DNA of 64,000 bases from Marchantia polymorpha subsp. ruderalis (taxonomy: Eukaryota; Streptophyta; Marchantiopsida; Marchantiales; Marchantiaceae), in contig AP031355.1 of the NCBI GenBank assembly GCA_037833965.1, positions 4,923,501-4,987,500 of the forward strand, in the 5' to 3' direction. Positions 17,245-27,875 of the stretch are shown here, one piece after another. The position numbers and the translations under genes are program-made. Positions within the stretch are counted from its first letter, which is position 1. Every line of letters begins with the position of its first letter. The notes below the pieces were generated by a model. That model saw nothing but the letters and a program-made list of their open reading frames with translations, did not search any database and had not been told where the DNA came from.

Positions 17245-19986
17245 TTACACGTGGTATTTCTTCAGACGCCATCCGTTCACGCGGGTGCCTAACCATTCTC
17301 CCGTCAGTTCTGCGAGTTGGATGGATCCATTTGGGAAAACTTCTATCACCTTGTAAGGTCCCATCCACCTCAAGTGGAGCTTGCCTGGAAATCTAGCATG
17401 TCTGCTATCGTATAGCAGAGCCAAGTCGCCCTTCTCCAGCAGTACTGGTTTGAGCCTTCGATCGTACTTCTCCTTCCGCCTGAGTTGTAATTGCTTTGTT
17501 CGATCTTCGGCCTCTTGACGTCTTTCCTCCAGTGCCATTACCTCTTGCAGTCGATATGCCTGACTTTCTTCCGCGTCCAGCCTTCTCTGATCTAAGGTCC
17601 TCTTGGTAGGTATCTCGAATTCGATGGGTAAGATCGGATGCTGCCCATAAACTAGGAAGTAAGGTGTTTGCCTGGTGGTGACTTTTTCTGCCGTTCTATA
17701 TGCCCATAAGGCGGCCGGTAGCTTGGTGTCCCAGTCATGAGCATGGTTTACAGTCACCTTGAGGAGTATCTTACAGAGTAATCCATTGGACTTCTCTGTC
17801 AGACCATTTGCCTTGGGGTTGTATGGAGTAGTCTTCCGATGCTTAATCTGGAAGTGCCGCGTCAAACTTTCTATCACCTGATTCAGAAAGTGCGTTCCTC
17901 TGTCACTGACTATTTCTAGGGGGCACCCGTAGCGTGTTATGATGGATTCGAATAGGAACCGTGCTACTGCGGCTGCGTCGTCGTGCCTTGTGGCTTCTGC
18001 CTCCACCATCTTGGTCGCATAGTCTGTTGCTACCAATATGTAGCGCCTGCGCGTGCCTTTAGTGACAGGTTGTATTGGTCCCACGAAGTCGATCCCCCAT
18101 TTTTCAAATGGTGCCAATGGCATGATTGGTGTAAGAGGCCATCTCGTGGTCGGAGTCGGCCTTCCCGTCCTCTGGCAGCTGTCGCATTTGCGAACGTAGT
18201 CGTGTACATCTTTGAACATCGTCGGCCACCAGTATCCTGCATTCACAATTTTGGTCACTGTATTTCTGGTGGCGTAGTGACCACCAGCGTCTTCTGTGTG
18301 CATGGCTTTTACAACTCGCGGGACTTCAGACTCCTCTAGACATCTGCACAGCCTGTCGTCTGCCATTTTCTTGAACAAGACCCCCTGTTGAAGCTGGTAA
18401 GGTCCCGCTTTATGAACGAAGACTGTGCGCTGCTCCACATCCAATCCTTCCGGACATTGGAGTGTGAGCAGAAACCTGTATAAGTCCGCGTACCTGGACT
18501 CATGGCTGGCGGACAACTGAAAAAGTTGTTCGTCGGGAAAATCATCCACTACTTCCTCCTCTATGGGTTCGGTCCATAGTCGGGAGAGGTAGTCCGCGTT
18601 CTCATGGTGAACGCCTTTCCGTGTCTGTACAGTGTAGGTGAATTCCTGCAGCAGTAGTACCCACCTGGCAATTCGTCCGGACAGATCCGCCTTCTTCACC
18701 AGGTGCTGTAAGGCGTAATGATCTACATGAAACACGAACTCATAGCAGATCAAATAATGTCGGAACTTCTTACATGAGTACACCATTCCCAACGCCTCCC
18801 TCTCAGTTGTCGTGTATTTCTTCTCTGCTGCTGACAACTGACGACTCGCGAAGTAAATCGGGTAGTCTTTCTTGTTGTCGTCCTTCTGACTGAGAACCAC
18901 TCCGATTGCAAACGCCGACGTGTCTACATAGACATGGAAAGGTCTGTTCCAATCCGGACTTCTCAGAACCGGAGCAGTCGTCAGTTTGGCTTTGAGCGTT
19001 TCAAAGGCCAGCTGTTGCTCCTTGCCCCACACATAGGGTTCATCCTTCTTAAGCAGCTTCGTCAGATCGGCTGCCAAGATGGCATACATATTTATGAACC
19101 TTCTGTAATAACCTACATGGCCAAGGAAGGCCCTCAACTCACGCAGATTCGTTGGCGGCTGCAGTTCGAGAATAATCTTCACCTTCTCTACATCCACTGC
19201 AATGCCATCGGACGAAACTCGGTGCCCTAGCAGGATTCCGCTGGTCATGAAGAAGAAACATTTCTCAGGGTGTAAGGACAAGCTGCTTTCCCTACATCTG
19301 TCGAACGTTTGCCGAAGATGGTTAAGGTGCTCCGACCTCTTACCGAAGACACAAAAGTCGTCGATGAAAATTTCTAGGAACTTCCTCAGGTGCTCTTGGA
19401 AAATGTTTGTCATCATCCGCTGGAACGTCGCTGGCGCGTTGCACAGACCGAACGGCATCTTGTGATAAGCATAGGTTCCCCAGTCGGTCGTGAAGGTTGT
19501 TTTGTCCTTGTCCTGTTCCCTGATGGACACCTGGTTGTAGCCGGAGAATCCGTCTAGGAAACTGTAGCATTCATGCCCTGCTACATGGTCTAAAATAGAG
19601 TCCGTGAAAGGAAGAGGGTGATGGTCCTTCCTCGTTGCTGCGTTCAGCTTTCGGAAGTCCTGGCACACCCGGATCTTACCCGTCAGTTTCTTGGGCACGA
19701 TCACGATAGGCGACACCCACTCGCTACTGAGTACCGGGTAGATGATTCCTGCGCTCAGGTACTTATCGATTTCGTCCTTCACCAATAATGAATATTTTGG
19801 GTTGAGCCTGTATTGGCGTTGGCGAACCGGAACTGCCTCGTCCAACAAGTCGATCCTGTGCTCTCCATACCTTGCAGGTATGCCTTTCATGTCTTCAATC
19901 TTCCATGCGAAGACATCCTCATACTGGCGAAGAAACGCCTGTACCCTGTTCAACTCTTCTCCTTGTACCTGGCTTGACACCTTCAA
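17245..19986 (-). CDS. RT-RNase H-integrase ORF, array unit 1
   Basis: The ORF part after the amber codon, 913 codons from its first Met, with the frame open upstream of it to the amber codon. RT occupies about residues 60-235, with PLPFTDSILDHVAG, FLDGFSGYNQV and the active-site motif FIDDFCVFG. RNase H starts near FHVYVDTSAFAIGVVLSQ (about 345-460). Integrase has an HHCC finger in VKAMHTEDAGGHY...CDSCQ (about 570-620), the core motifs WGIDFVGP, VSDRGTHF and NPKANGLTEKSNG, and the C-terminal GPYKVIEVFPNGS without a chromodomain. The family is non-chromoviral Ty3/gypsy, Athila/Tat-like. It looks whole. Confidence 0.92.
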   Translation of the reverse strand: MKVSSQVQGEELNRVQAFLRQYEDVFAWKIEDMKGIPARYGEHRIDLLDEAVPVRQRQYRLNPKYSLLVKDEIDKYLSAGIIYPVLSSEWVSPIVIVPKKLTGKIRVCQDFRKLNAATRKDHHPLPFTDSILDHVAGHECYSFLDGFSGYNQVSIREQDKDKTTFTTDWGTYAYHKMPFGLCNAPATFQRMMTNIFQEHLRKFLEIFIDDFCVFGKRSEHLNHLRQTFDRCRESSLSLHPEKCFFFMTSGILLGHRVSSDGIAVDVEKVKIILELQPPTNLRELRAFLGHVGYYRRFINMYAILAADLTKLLKKDEPYVWGKEQQLAFETLKAKLTTAPVLRSPDWNRPFHVYVDTSAFAIGVVLSQKDDNKKDYPIYFASRQLSAAEKKYTTTEREALGMVYSCKKFRHYLICYEFVFHVDHYALQHLVKKADLSGRIARWVLLLQEFTYTVQTRKGVHHENADYLSRLWTEPIEEEVVDDFPDEQLFQLSASHESRYADLYRFLLTLQCPEGLDVEQRTVFVHKAGPYQLQQGVLFKKMADDRLCRCLEESEVPRVVKAMHTEDAGGHYATRNTVTKIVNAGYWWPTMFKDVHDYVRKCDSCQRTGRPTPTTRWPLTPIMPLAPFEKWGIDFVGPIQPVTKGTRRRYILVATDYATKMVEAEATRHDDAAAVARFLFESIITRYGCPLEIVSDRGTHFLNQVIESLTRHFQIKHRKTTPYNPKANGLTEKSNGLLCKILLKVTVNHAHDWDTKLPAALWAYRTAEKVTTRQTPYFLVYGQHPILPIEFEIPTKRTLDQRRLDAEESQAYRLQEVMALEERRQEAEDRTKQLQLRRKEKYDRRLKPVLLEKGDLALLYDSRHARFPGKLHLRWMGPYKVIEVFPNGSIQLAELTGEWLGTRVNGWRLKKYHV

Positions 19987-20079
19987 GCCTTTACCTGGAC
20001 TGAGCTGCAGTTCGCAGCAATCACTCGGGTCAACAATCCCCTCTGTGTGACTGATCTCGCTTCTGCCCAGTCCGGCTGC

Positions 20080-20088
20080 TAGTTGCTA
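20080..20088 (-). promoter_or_regulatory. Amber read-through context between gag-protease and pol
   Basis: On the minus strand TAG CAA CTA. This fits the TMV-type leaky-stop rule UAG-CAR-YYA. Pol continues in the same frame. Unit 2 has the same at 30711-30719, and the diverged element E3 has TAG CAA TTA at 51361-51369, the exact TMV context. Stop read-through between gag and pol is an established strategy in some retroviruses (murine leukaemia virus type). Its use here is inferred from conservation. Confidence 0.75.
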
Positions 20089-22902
20089 TTCCTCATCCGG
20101 ATACACCTCGTCTCCTTCCTCCTCAATGGAGCAGCAAGTGACGTAGCCCACAAAGTCTTCCGACGTTTCGGTCTCTGAAGTGCATGATGAGCTGGTCTCC
20201 CCTCCGGTTGTGTAACCGGAGGTGGTGGAAGGTGTTTCGCCCTCATGGGGTACCTTGGTCCACGGTACGGTAATGACAGTCGGAGGGTCCGCAGGGCTAC
20301 GGAACTGTAATCTCTTCCTACTCCAGTCACACCTTGCTTTGGCGTCGTATAGCCACGGTCTGCCAAGCAGCACATCATAACCTTTCTTCATCAGAGGTTG
20401 CAGTATTATGTAGGACAGTTGAAAGTCCACTCCTCCAATGTTGGTTCTCACATTGCTCAACATTCCTAGTGGCATTCTGCGTGTTTGATCGGCCAGTCGC
20501 AATACTCGGGATGTAGGCTCGAAGGTCTGGAACCCCAAGGAGTTCGCTGTCTCCTCGGTCATGATATTCACGCCCGAGCCGGAGTCCACTGGTACCTTCT
20601 GTATGACGCAGCCTCCGATCTCTGGAGGTCCCAGGTCTCCTCCTTCCACTCTGTACACAGCCGGAAGTTTCTCTTTTCGGGGTTTGCGTGGTCGGCGCAA
20701 CGAAAGCATCAGCATCCTTCTGTACGTCTTATTGTCTTCCAACAACTGGTGGAAGGAAATATTTGCCCTCTGGCTCCCTATGTCTTCCACTATGTCGTAG
20801 GAAGTGTTGGAAGTCACGGCCGGAAGTTTCCCTGTACTCGCGGTCGGAAGGGGTGTAGGGGGCCTAACTGCCTTCCGGTCGTCGGATGTCATTCCGGCGC
20901 CCAGTGCTTCCTTGATGAGGTGACTCACCTCATCTTTGATGTCCGGAAGGTAATCTCGAGTCCGGAACTCTTCTGAATACCTGTCCGCCTTTTCTGAGTT
21001 CTGCTCCGGCTGGGTGTTTCTCATAGCCGGAGGTGTACTTGGCGTTCTCCTTTGGCCTCCTCTAACTTCTTTAGACTTCCTCCTCTCTTCCCTACGCTCG
21101 AGGCGGCGAGTGTCCTCATGGCCTTCTCCTCTCCTCTTCGAACTTCGGGTTTCTACCCGGCCGCACATTACTTCTTCCTCTGGCCATACTTCGTCTCCTT
21201 CAGCTGGGTCCAGACTCAGTTCTACCTGGTTGACTTGCACTTCTTCCTTGCCAGGTGTTGATACGAAACGCACGGCTGGCCTAGGGAGTTGTGGCTGGTC
21301 ACATTCGGCTGCTGTATGTCCAGACTTCTTGCAATTGCTGCACAATGGTGCATACCCCATTGGCTTCCTCGGGTGGGGACAACTTGGCGCGTAATGCCCC
21401 ATGTCTCCGCAGTTGTAGCAACCATCGAATTGTGGTCGAGGTCGGTTGTGATTGCCTGGAGGTGCCATGCGTCTTGGTGGGAGTGTACCCGCCATTTCCC
21501 TCGGAACAAAGCGCGGTATATGCACCGGTGGGTTCGGAGTTGTAGCTGGAGCTGTCTGTACCGAGTAGGCGGTGTCCTCAACCTGCTCAGCATAATACAT
21601 AGGCGGCTCAGCATAATACATGGGGTTCTCCCACTGTGGTGCCCATTCGACCGCATTCACTGGGTAAGATGGCCTCGCGGACATGCACTCCGTGTTGGCA
21701 TGTCCCACCTGTCCGCACGTAGTACACCAGAGATTCGCTCGTTGTCTCGCAGGTGATTTACGTCGGTCTTGGCCTCCCACTACATGAACTTTCAGGTCCG
21801 CAAAATTCTTCACCAGGTTGTCTACCTTGGCTGCGATGTCCCCTTGAGTCTTCACTGGGATTCCCTTACCTCGATCCTTCTTCTTGGTCGCACTGCGTTT
21901 CTTCTTTCGTCTTTCTTCTTCTGAAGATGACGAGTCCTCTTCCTCTTCCGAGGAAGAACTTGATTCGGAGGAGCTTGATTCTTCTGTCGAGGAAGGCGAG
22001 TTCCTTCTCTTCCGACGTCCGCCTTGCGACTTCTTCTTCGTCGACCGTCGGTCGCGTCTTCGAGTGTCAAGGGTTGACGTCTCAAAGGTCTCCGCGGAAG
22101 CTATCACATCTTGGATTGTGTCAGTCTTGCCTCTCCTACAGAAGGTCTCCATTTCTCTTGAGAGCCCTGTCACATACCAATCCACTGCCTGTTGTACCGA
22201 ATACGGTTCTCCCGGGCCTGTCTTCGGAATTCGATCTAGGAGGTCTTGGAATCTCTCAGTGTAGTCTCGAAGATTCTCCTTCCGCTCGCGTCGAAGATTT
22301 CGAAGCCGGGTCAGAACTCGACTGTCATATCCGAGTTCGCGGAACCGCCTCAGAAATTTTTCCTTGAGCTGAGCCCAGGTCCGGATGCCAGTGGGGTCGG
22401 TGCTCTCATGGTTGTACCAGCTACGCGCTCGTCTGCGTAGCAGGCTAGGAAAGATTCGTAGTCTGTCTTCATCACTGGTCTCACGATTGGCGATGGAGAC
22501 AGACTCGAAGAGCTTTATGTATGAATCTGCATCATCGTCGTCGCCCGTTCCCGTGTATCTTGGATACGAATGTTTGGTGGTAGGTTGGGAAAACACCTGG
22601 CGGAGATTGGCTTGATGTTCTGCCATCGGTGGTCCTGTCGACGGACTGATCCTAGGTTGGCCAAACTCAGGAAGAGTTCCTGTCGGAGGGATGTCCAATA
22701 GAACTGTTAGCTCAATGCTCTCGGTAGGTGAACTGGAACGCCTTTGTCTTCCAGTAGTCGGTGATGGCGATCTTCCTGCAGAGTCTTCACCGGGGGTCTT
22801 CTTTTTAGTTCGCCGTTTTGTTTCCACGGCTTTTTCTGAATCTCGACGGAGTTTCCGTGTGGCTCTCGCACTCAGGTTTCCCACACTATCGCTCGTCGAC
22901 AT
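20086..22902 (-). CDS. Gag-protease ORF, array unit 1 (938 codons)
   Basis: Starts MSTSDSVGNLSARATRKL, 44 nt after the primer-binding site. Capsid-type gag region at about 105-270 (YIKLFESVSIANRE, RARSWYNHES, LKEKFLRRFRELGYDSRV). A Ser/Glu/Lys-rich low-complexity stretch at about 280-345. Three CX2CX4HX4C knuckles: CTTCGQVGHANTEC (about 393-406), CYNCGDMGHYAPSC (about 495-508) and CSNCKKSGHTAAEC (about 521-534). The aspartic protease region has VPVDSGSGVNIMTEE (about 771) and YDVLLGRPWLY (about 850). It ends in an amber codon with a TMV-like context. Three knuckles is more than the one or two usual in plant gypsy gag. It looks whole. Confidence 0.92.
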   Translation of the reverse strand: MSTSDSVGNLSARATRKLRRDSEKAVETKRRTKKKTPGEDSAGRSPSPTTGRQRRSSSPTESIELTVLLDIPPTGTLPEFGQPRISPSTGPPMAEHQANLRQVFSQPTTKHSYPRYTGTGDDDDADSYIKLFESVSIANRETSDEDRLRIFPSLLRRRARSWYNHESTDPTGIRTWAQLKEKFLRRFRELGYDSRVLTRLRNLRRERKENLRDYTERFQDLLDRIPKTGPGEPYSVQQAVDWYVTGLSREMETFCRRGKTDTIQDVIASAETFETSTLDTRRRDRRSTKKKSQGGRRKRRNSPSSTEESSSSESSSSSEEEEDSSSSEEERRKKKRSATKKKDRGKGIPVKTQGDIAAKVDNLVKNFADLKVHVVGGQDRRKSPARQRANLWCTTCGQVGHANTECMSARPSYPVNAVEWAPQWENPMYYAEPPMYYAEQVEDTAYSVQTAPATTPNPPVHIPRFVPREMAGTLPPRRMAPPGNHNRPRPQFDGCYNCGDMGHYAPSCPHPRKPMGYAPLCSNCKKSGHTAAECDQPQLPRPAVRFVSTPGKEEVQVNQVELSLDPAEGDEVWPEEEVMCGRVETRSSKRRGEGHEDTRRLERREERRKSKEVRGGQRRTPSTPPAMRNTQPEQNSEKADRYSEEFRTRDYLPDIKDEVSHLIKEALGAGMTSDDRKAVRPPTPLPTASTGKLPAVTSNTSYDIVEDIGSQRANISFHQLLEDNKTYRRMLMLSLRRPRKPRKEKLPAVYRVEGGDLGPPEIGGCVIQKVPVDSGSGVNIMTEETANSLGFQTFEPTSRVLRLADQTRRMPLGMLSNVRTNIGGVDFQLSYIILQPLMKKGYDVLLGRPWLYDAKARCDWSRKRLQFRSPADPPTVITVPWTKVPHEGETPSTTSGYTTGGETSSSCTSETETSEDFVGYVTCCSIEEEGDEVYPDEE

Positions 22903-22945
22903 TCACCGAGCATTGCTGCTCAAGGTTTCTGGTGTTGACGCACTG

Positions 22946-22963
22946 TCCCCGGCAGCGGCGCCA
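22946..22963 (-). other. Primer-binding site, array unit 1
   Basis: On the minus strand TGGCGCCGCTGCCGGGGA, very close to the TGGCGCCGTTGCCGGGGA type seen in plant Athila/Tat-like elements. It lies 22 nt after the LTR end, an unusually long gap. The spacer (TAAGGAGCCGACAAC...) is also kept in subfamily 2. The copy in unit 2 is at 33577-33594. Confidence 0.8.
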
Positions 22964-22985
22964 AAAAGAAGTTGTCGGCTCCTTA

Positions 22986-25900
22986 TGTAATAACCCACCA
23001 AAGGCTAAAACTGCAGTATGGTGGTAAAAAGATCGAACCCACAGGGACAGAGGCAACACACAGAGTAAAAGTGTCACATTTAACAGACTTTTGGTAGAGT
23101 TTGAATTCTAGGCGACTGTCACTCCCAGAAATACTGCAGTGCTCGACTCGGAGGCTCGACTCGGAGGAGGATCTCAACTCGGAGGATGCTCGGAGGATGC
23201 ACGGTACAGCTTGGTCACTCAACACACACACACACACACCTGAAACTGGCAAAAAGCACAACTCGGAGGTCGGTCAGGACCTCCGCTTCGGATTTCAGGA
23301 GGAAAGTGTCTCGTAAGTTCACTCAGAGGTTCTGCAGGAAGTGCCTCCCACTCCGGCTTTTACTGCCCTTCCGCCAGGAACTAGCGGGGGTACCCGGACT
23401 GGACTTCTCACTTCGGAACGAAGCCTCTACGTACGCCGTGGACGTCACCCTCGACTATCACACAAAACGCAGGGAGTGCAGACCCGACTGAGAACTTACT
23501 GAAAACACGATCCAGTAACACACACACAACCTGAATTACAAACCAAGGTTTACACGAAGTAATGAAACTTCACATTGGCATTCAGGGGAAACTTCCCGTA
23601 GGAGTACAATCAGGATATGTCACTCGAAGGAGTAAGGGGGAACTGTTCAAGTATCTAACTCGCAGCCGGCTCTGAGTATCAGAAATCACCCGCAGGTGCA
23701 GATCCGCACTACTCAAGTCTCTAACCGGGTGCTAGCTCTGAACATTCAGCCGAAGGCCTTCAACTACAACATACGGTAACTTCGCTATGCTGCAGCTTCT
23801 CTACGTGGTGCCAGGACCAAAATGCACAAACACGCCAAGAAAGTGAGTTCCTGATCTGCACTTCCGAAACTGGAAGAGTCCCAAGGCAAAACGCCTTGAT
23901 CTACTTTATACTCTCAAAAGATCCTAACTAGCACTACGCTATCCTATCTACCACTCGCAGCATCTGCGCGAAACCAAACTACTCTACTGCACTCAGCAGA
24001 TCCGGTGCTGCGCCTCCTGCGCGCCGGACTGCTCCGCTTACTGTCTCTACCTTGCCAGTCTTCCGACCGGCTGCGTAACCCCAGGCGTCGGAGCGCTGTG
24101 GTGACTTCCGACTGCAAGTGCGCCATAGTGTCGCGCGCACCCGACAAGAAGGTTTCTAATTTTCTTGCCACTCGCCGCCGACTCCGACTGTCACCTTCCG
24201 TCAATGCCGCCGCCCGAAGCTCGAACTCCCGGAGTGTAACCCTCTCTTGAGCTGCCACCTCCCAATGGGTGTATCCGTTTAGACAACGAGTCACCCGTGC
24301 CGCCAACTCTCCTCGTGCCCTGCAGCTGCTCTCCACCTCTGCCAGCTGCATTTCTAAATCCGCACGTTGTGCCCTCAAATCCGAGCACTCGGTTTGCAAG
24401 TTGCACAACAACTCCTCATCCTCCTTGCGGGCTCTTTGACTTTCCTCTAAGGCGCGCGTCTGGCGCGCAAGCTCGGCTGCTAGGACTTTGTTCTGTCTCC
24501 GCTCCTCCTGCAGTTCCAATTCGATCTTTGCCCGTATTAGTTCGGCCTCCGCCTGACTCTTCGTCGCCGCATCCTCCTTCTGCTGCTGCAAGGCTTGGTA
24601 CAGCTTCTGGGTGACCGCCAGGTGTTGTCGGAGGGCGGTGTTCCTTTCCACATATACTTGGCAACTAGAGGCCCACTTTGCCACCTTGATCCTCGTCCTT
24701 CGCCTGATAGTCTCCACATAAGACTGCGGTTTTAAGGCACTTCCGTATTTGGATGTCTTGCGATCCAGATATCGCAGGAGTGGAACTATCTGTTCGCACA
24801 GCACCCCTGTTGGCGTTTTCTGCACCGAATCCTCTTCTTGCTCTTCCGAGCTCGTCTCATCCTCAGTCTCGAGGATCTCAGTCGCCACCGAATCCCTTGG
24901 CGACTCCCTGGAACTGTGGCGCGCAGCAGCTTCCGCTGCGACTGCTGCTCCACTGCCTGCTAAAATATCCAGGGCAGTGGGAGATCCCACTGCTTGAGCC
25001 CCTGTTCCGGCTCGATCTTCGGTTTGTGAAGGGGTCGACGCCGCAGTGACTTTTGTCACTCTTGCACCGCCCGCTTCTGCTGCCTGTCCTTCCGGCGCCA
25101 TCTGCGCGGAAGGTGTCCTTGCTGAAGGTGCGTCCGCCGAAGGCGTCCGCACACTGGTCGTTGGCCCCATCCGTCTCGCAGTCGGCGAATCCGGCTGACT
25201 CTCTGTTGTCCGACTCGCAGTCGGCCGACCAGCAGTTGTCCGACTGGGAGTCGGATACACCCTACGCGTCTTGACTCCACTTGGCCTGTTTGCTGGTGGC
25301 GTTCTTCCAGAAGTGCCTTCCGCCGAAGACGACCCTCTGAGGATTGTTGGCTCGTCAGCCAAACTCTCTTCTGCTTCCGGCCTGCTGTCCGGTTCAACGC
25401 GCCGTTCAGTTGGCCTTCCTTCCGCTTGTCGACCTTCAGTCATCCGACTCGCAGTCGGCCGGCTGTCAGTCCGTCCATCTCCTCCCGAAGGCCGTGGTGC
25501 CTTCTGTGCAGAGGTTTCTGCCGTCTTCCCTAGGACCTGAGCAATTATCTCTTCCTGTGTGAGATTCCGCCGGGTCGGAGTTCGCCTGGTCTCCTCAGTA
25601 ACAGTTGGCATTCTGCGTGCCCTCTGTTTTGGTCGACTATGAGGCTCGGGGGTGGGCCGACCACGAGTCGGCGCAGCTGGTACTTCCGGCTGCGTGTCCT
25701 CAGGTCTCTCATCCCACTTCCGCTTGCGCGGAATGCGCTCACTTCGACGTTCTTCTGCTGCTCTGGCTGGAGCCGGAGCCGGAGGCGTACTGGCAAGTTC
25801 CTCGTCCGGATCCGTGTCTACTTCGGCCTCCCTCGAATATCTACCTGGATAAGACCGGCTCAGCTGCGGAAACCGAGTTTTCTCAGCATTCGTCAAACAT

Positions 25901-27838
25901 CCCATCGTCCGGTAAAACACGATTAAGTAAGGCGATAGATGATTGAGCGTTCCTCCCCTCTCTTCTTGCGCATGTTGGCGCGTCACCTTCCACAGGAGCC
26001 GTGCCCAATGCACCGGAGCTCCTGACAACACTAGCTCCACGAACTCTACCTGCCAACCATGCATGTAAGCGGTCTTGGTCGGCTGCAATATCTGCAGCAA
26101 TGCTGTCGCGACATTTCTCCGCAATCGATCCTTGTAATCCCGAGTCCGGAAACCGTTCTTGGGATGTCTAGCCACCTTGAAGAGCTCATTGTAAGAGACT
26201 TCTTCCTCCTGGGACACTTTCACGCTGTCGGCCTCGAAGAGGAGATCCCCTTCCTCGCCGGCACACCTGCCCAACACCTGCGCCCAATTGCAAATTTCCC
26301 ATCTCTCTGGGTGTGGGCGAAATCCGCGAGAAGGCTTGTGTCTCTCTTGCAGATACTCGCGCACCATCTCCGGACACGTCCAATTCCACCCCCAGAGGAG
26401 AAAATCGAGCTTCAGCCTCGTCAGCACATCTTGAAATGCGCGTAGACCGATCTGCGGCACCCTGAGTGGAGACACTCGCAGTTGGGGAACCTTCGACATT
26501 GCGTTGCCTGCACACACAAACGTTCTCCCTTTCGCTCACTCTCTCACAATCGCCACTGCGCGTCGGCCACTCAAGCACTGACTGCTCACTCTCTCTGCGC
26601 TCGTTCAAGATCGCTACTCCCAATTCTTTCAAGGTCCGCCAAGATCCTTGTGCAACTCGTCTCCGCACTCTCTACTCTCACTGCAGGTCGCTCCGCCCTT
26701 GCGCGTAATCTTGGAACTGGAAATCGCAAAGTCAAGAATGAGAGAATGAGACTGGAGCGCAGTCTTTTCTTCTCCGATTTCAAGAACGTCCAACGTTCTT
26801 ACTGGTTGCAACGTACGCAGCCGGCTATACGGCTTAACGGTTCGCCCTTTGCATGCGCGAATTCACGTCTCCGCATTGCGCGCATTCGCATGCTTAAACG
26901 TTGAATTCTCCCGCCACCGCCACCTTCCGGACTCGAGTCCGCTGCAGGGTATACGTCGGCCCTGTTGTCTTTTCCTAACCCGCCCTTCTCCGGAGGCGTG
27001 TCGCCGCTGGCGCGTTCATTATCCGTCGGCGCCTTGCTGGAGGCGCACATCCAGCCGGAGCGAATTACGCCGGCGCGCAGTCGTACCGCCTATTTTGTCC
27101 TTTATGCCTCGTCCGTTGCTGCCAGCGCATATCCGTCAGCGCAACTCATGCCAGCGCCACGTCGGAGGCGTACATCCGACCGGCGCTTTCCTTCCATGAA
27201 CAGCCGCCAAGGGCGCTTCCGACTCTGAGTTGGTTTCCTCCGGTGAGCGCGCGATTCCGCCGAAGGCGCATCGCCGAGGGCGTACGGGAATCCTTTCCGG
27301 CTGTGAACCCTAGCGCGAACGGCGCATGTCCGGCTACGAGTTTTCCGACGCTCATAACTTCTCCATTCCTGATCCATCTCCGGCGCTCTTGGACTCGTTA
27401 GAACGAGCGTCCCGAGCTCTTTCTAATGCAACTTCAACCAACTGGATCTACCGTGTATCCCGATTGTTATGAAGGTTTTCCCTTTCCGCGCTAGCGGCGC
27501 TTCGCCGAAGGCGCACTCATGGTCGGATGCCTTTAGAGGTCCGGGCCCTTCTCCTGACGTCTTTAGCAAAACCTCCTCCTGAGGTGTCTGCGCCGGAAGC
27601 GTAGCTTCCTTATGCGCTAGAGGCGCGTGAGTAGAGACACCTCAAAAAGGAGCTTTTGCCGAAGGCGCCGAAGACGTTGGCGTTGGTACATCCGACTACG
27701 TGATTCTTTGTGCCCTCGTGACGATCTCATCAATCCACTCTATTTAGCGTACCCTTCTCTAGCTACAAACACTGCTTTGGTACTAGTTTTCTAAAATTGT
27801 TTAAATTCTGCAAAAAAAACAAAAAGCGTGTTACCACA
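22986..27838 (-). repeat. Subfamily-1 LTR, copy 2 (shared middle LTR)
   Basis: Same length as copy 1 and identical wherever I compared the two, with TATA box at 23905-23910 and U3 ORF at 23944-26517. It serves both as 3' LTR of unit 2 and as 5' LTR of unit 1, the mark of a recombined tandem. Confidence 0.9.
23944..26517 (-). CDS. U3-encoded ORF of subfamily 1, copy 2
   Basis: The 857-codon protein is identical to that of copy 1 (13313-15886). It looks whole. See that entry for domains. Confidence 0.8.
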   Translation of the reverse strand: MCAGNAMSKVPQLRVSPLRVPQIGLRAFQDVLTRLKLDFLLWGWNWTCPEMVREYLQERHKPSRGFRPHPERWEICNWAQVLGRCAGEEGDLLFEADSVKVSQEEEVSYNELFKVARHPKNGFRTRDYKDRLRRNVATALLQILQPTKTAYMHGWQVEFVELVLSGAPVHWARLLWKVTRQHAQEERGGTLNHLSPYLIVFYRTMGCLTNAEKTRFPQLSRSYPGRYSREAEVDTDPDEELASTPPAPAPARAAEERRSERIPRKRKWDERPEDTQPEVPAAPTRGRPTPEPHSRPKQRARRMPTVTEETRRTPTRRNLTQEEIIAQVLGKTAETSAQKAPRPSGGDGRTDSRPTASRMTEGRQAEGRPTERRVEPDSRPEAEESLADEPTILRGSSSAEGTSGRTPPANRPSGVKTRRVYPTPSRTTAGRPTASRTTESQPDSPTARRMGPTTSVRTPSADAPSARTPSAQMAPEGQAAEAGGARVTKVTAASTPSQTEDRAGTGAQAVGSPTALDILAGSGAAVAAEAAARHSSRESPRDSVATEILETEDETSSEEQEEDSVQKTPTGVLCEQIVPLLRYLDRKTSKYGSALKPQSYVETIRRRTRIKVAKWASSCQVYVERNTALRQHLAVTQKLYQALQQQKEDAATKSQAEAELIRAKIELELQEERRQNKVLAAELARQTRALEESQRARKEDEELLCNLQTECSDLRAQRADLEMQLAEVESSCRARGELAARVTRCLNGYTHWEVAAQERVTLREFELRAAALTEGDSRSRRRVARKLETFLSGARDTMAHLQSEVTTALRRLGLRSRSEDWQGRDSKRSSPARRRRSTGSAECSRVVWFRADAASGR

Positions 27839-27875
27839 TGCCCCCCTCCTCAATTGTGAGCGCCCACGCGAACAT

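Noticed and set aside
17245-17400. Chromodomain at the integrase end
   Set aside because: The C-terminus ends soon after GPYKVIEVFPNGS and has no chromodomain-like sequence.
21753-22367. 204-codon plus-strand frame within the gag-protease region, repeated at 32384-32998
   Set aside because: It is antisense to the Ser/Glu/Lys-rich gag stretch and mirrors it; no independent start signal or domain.
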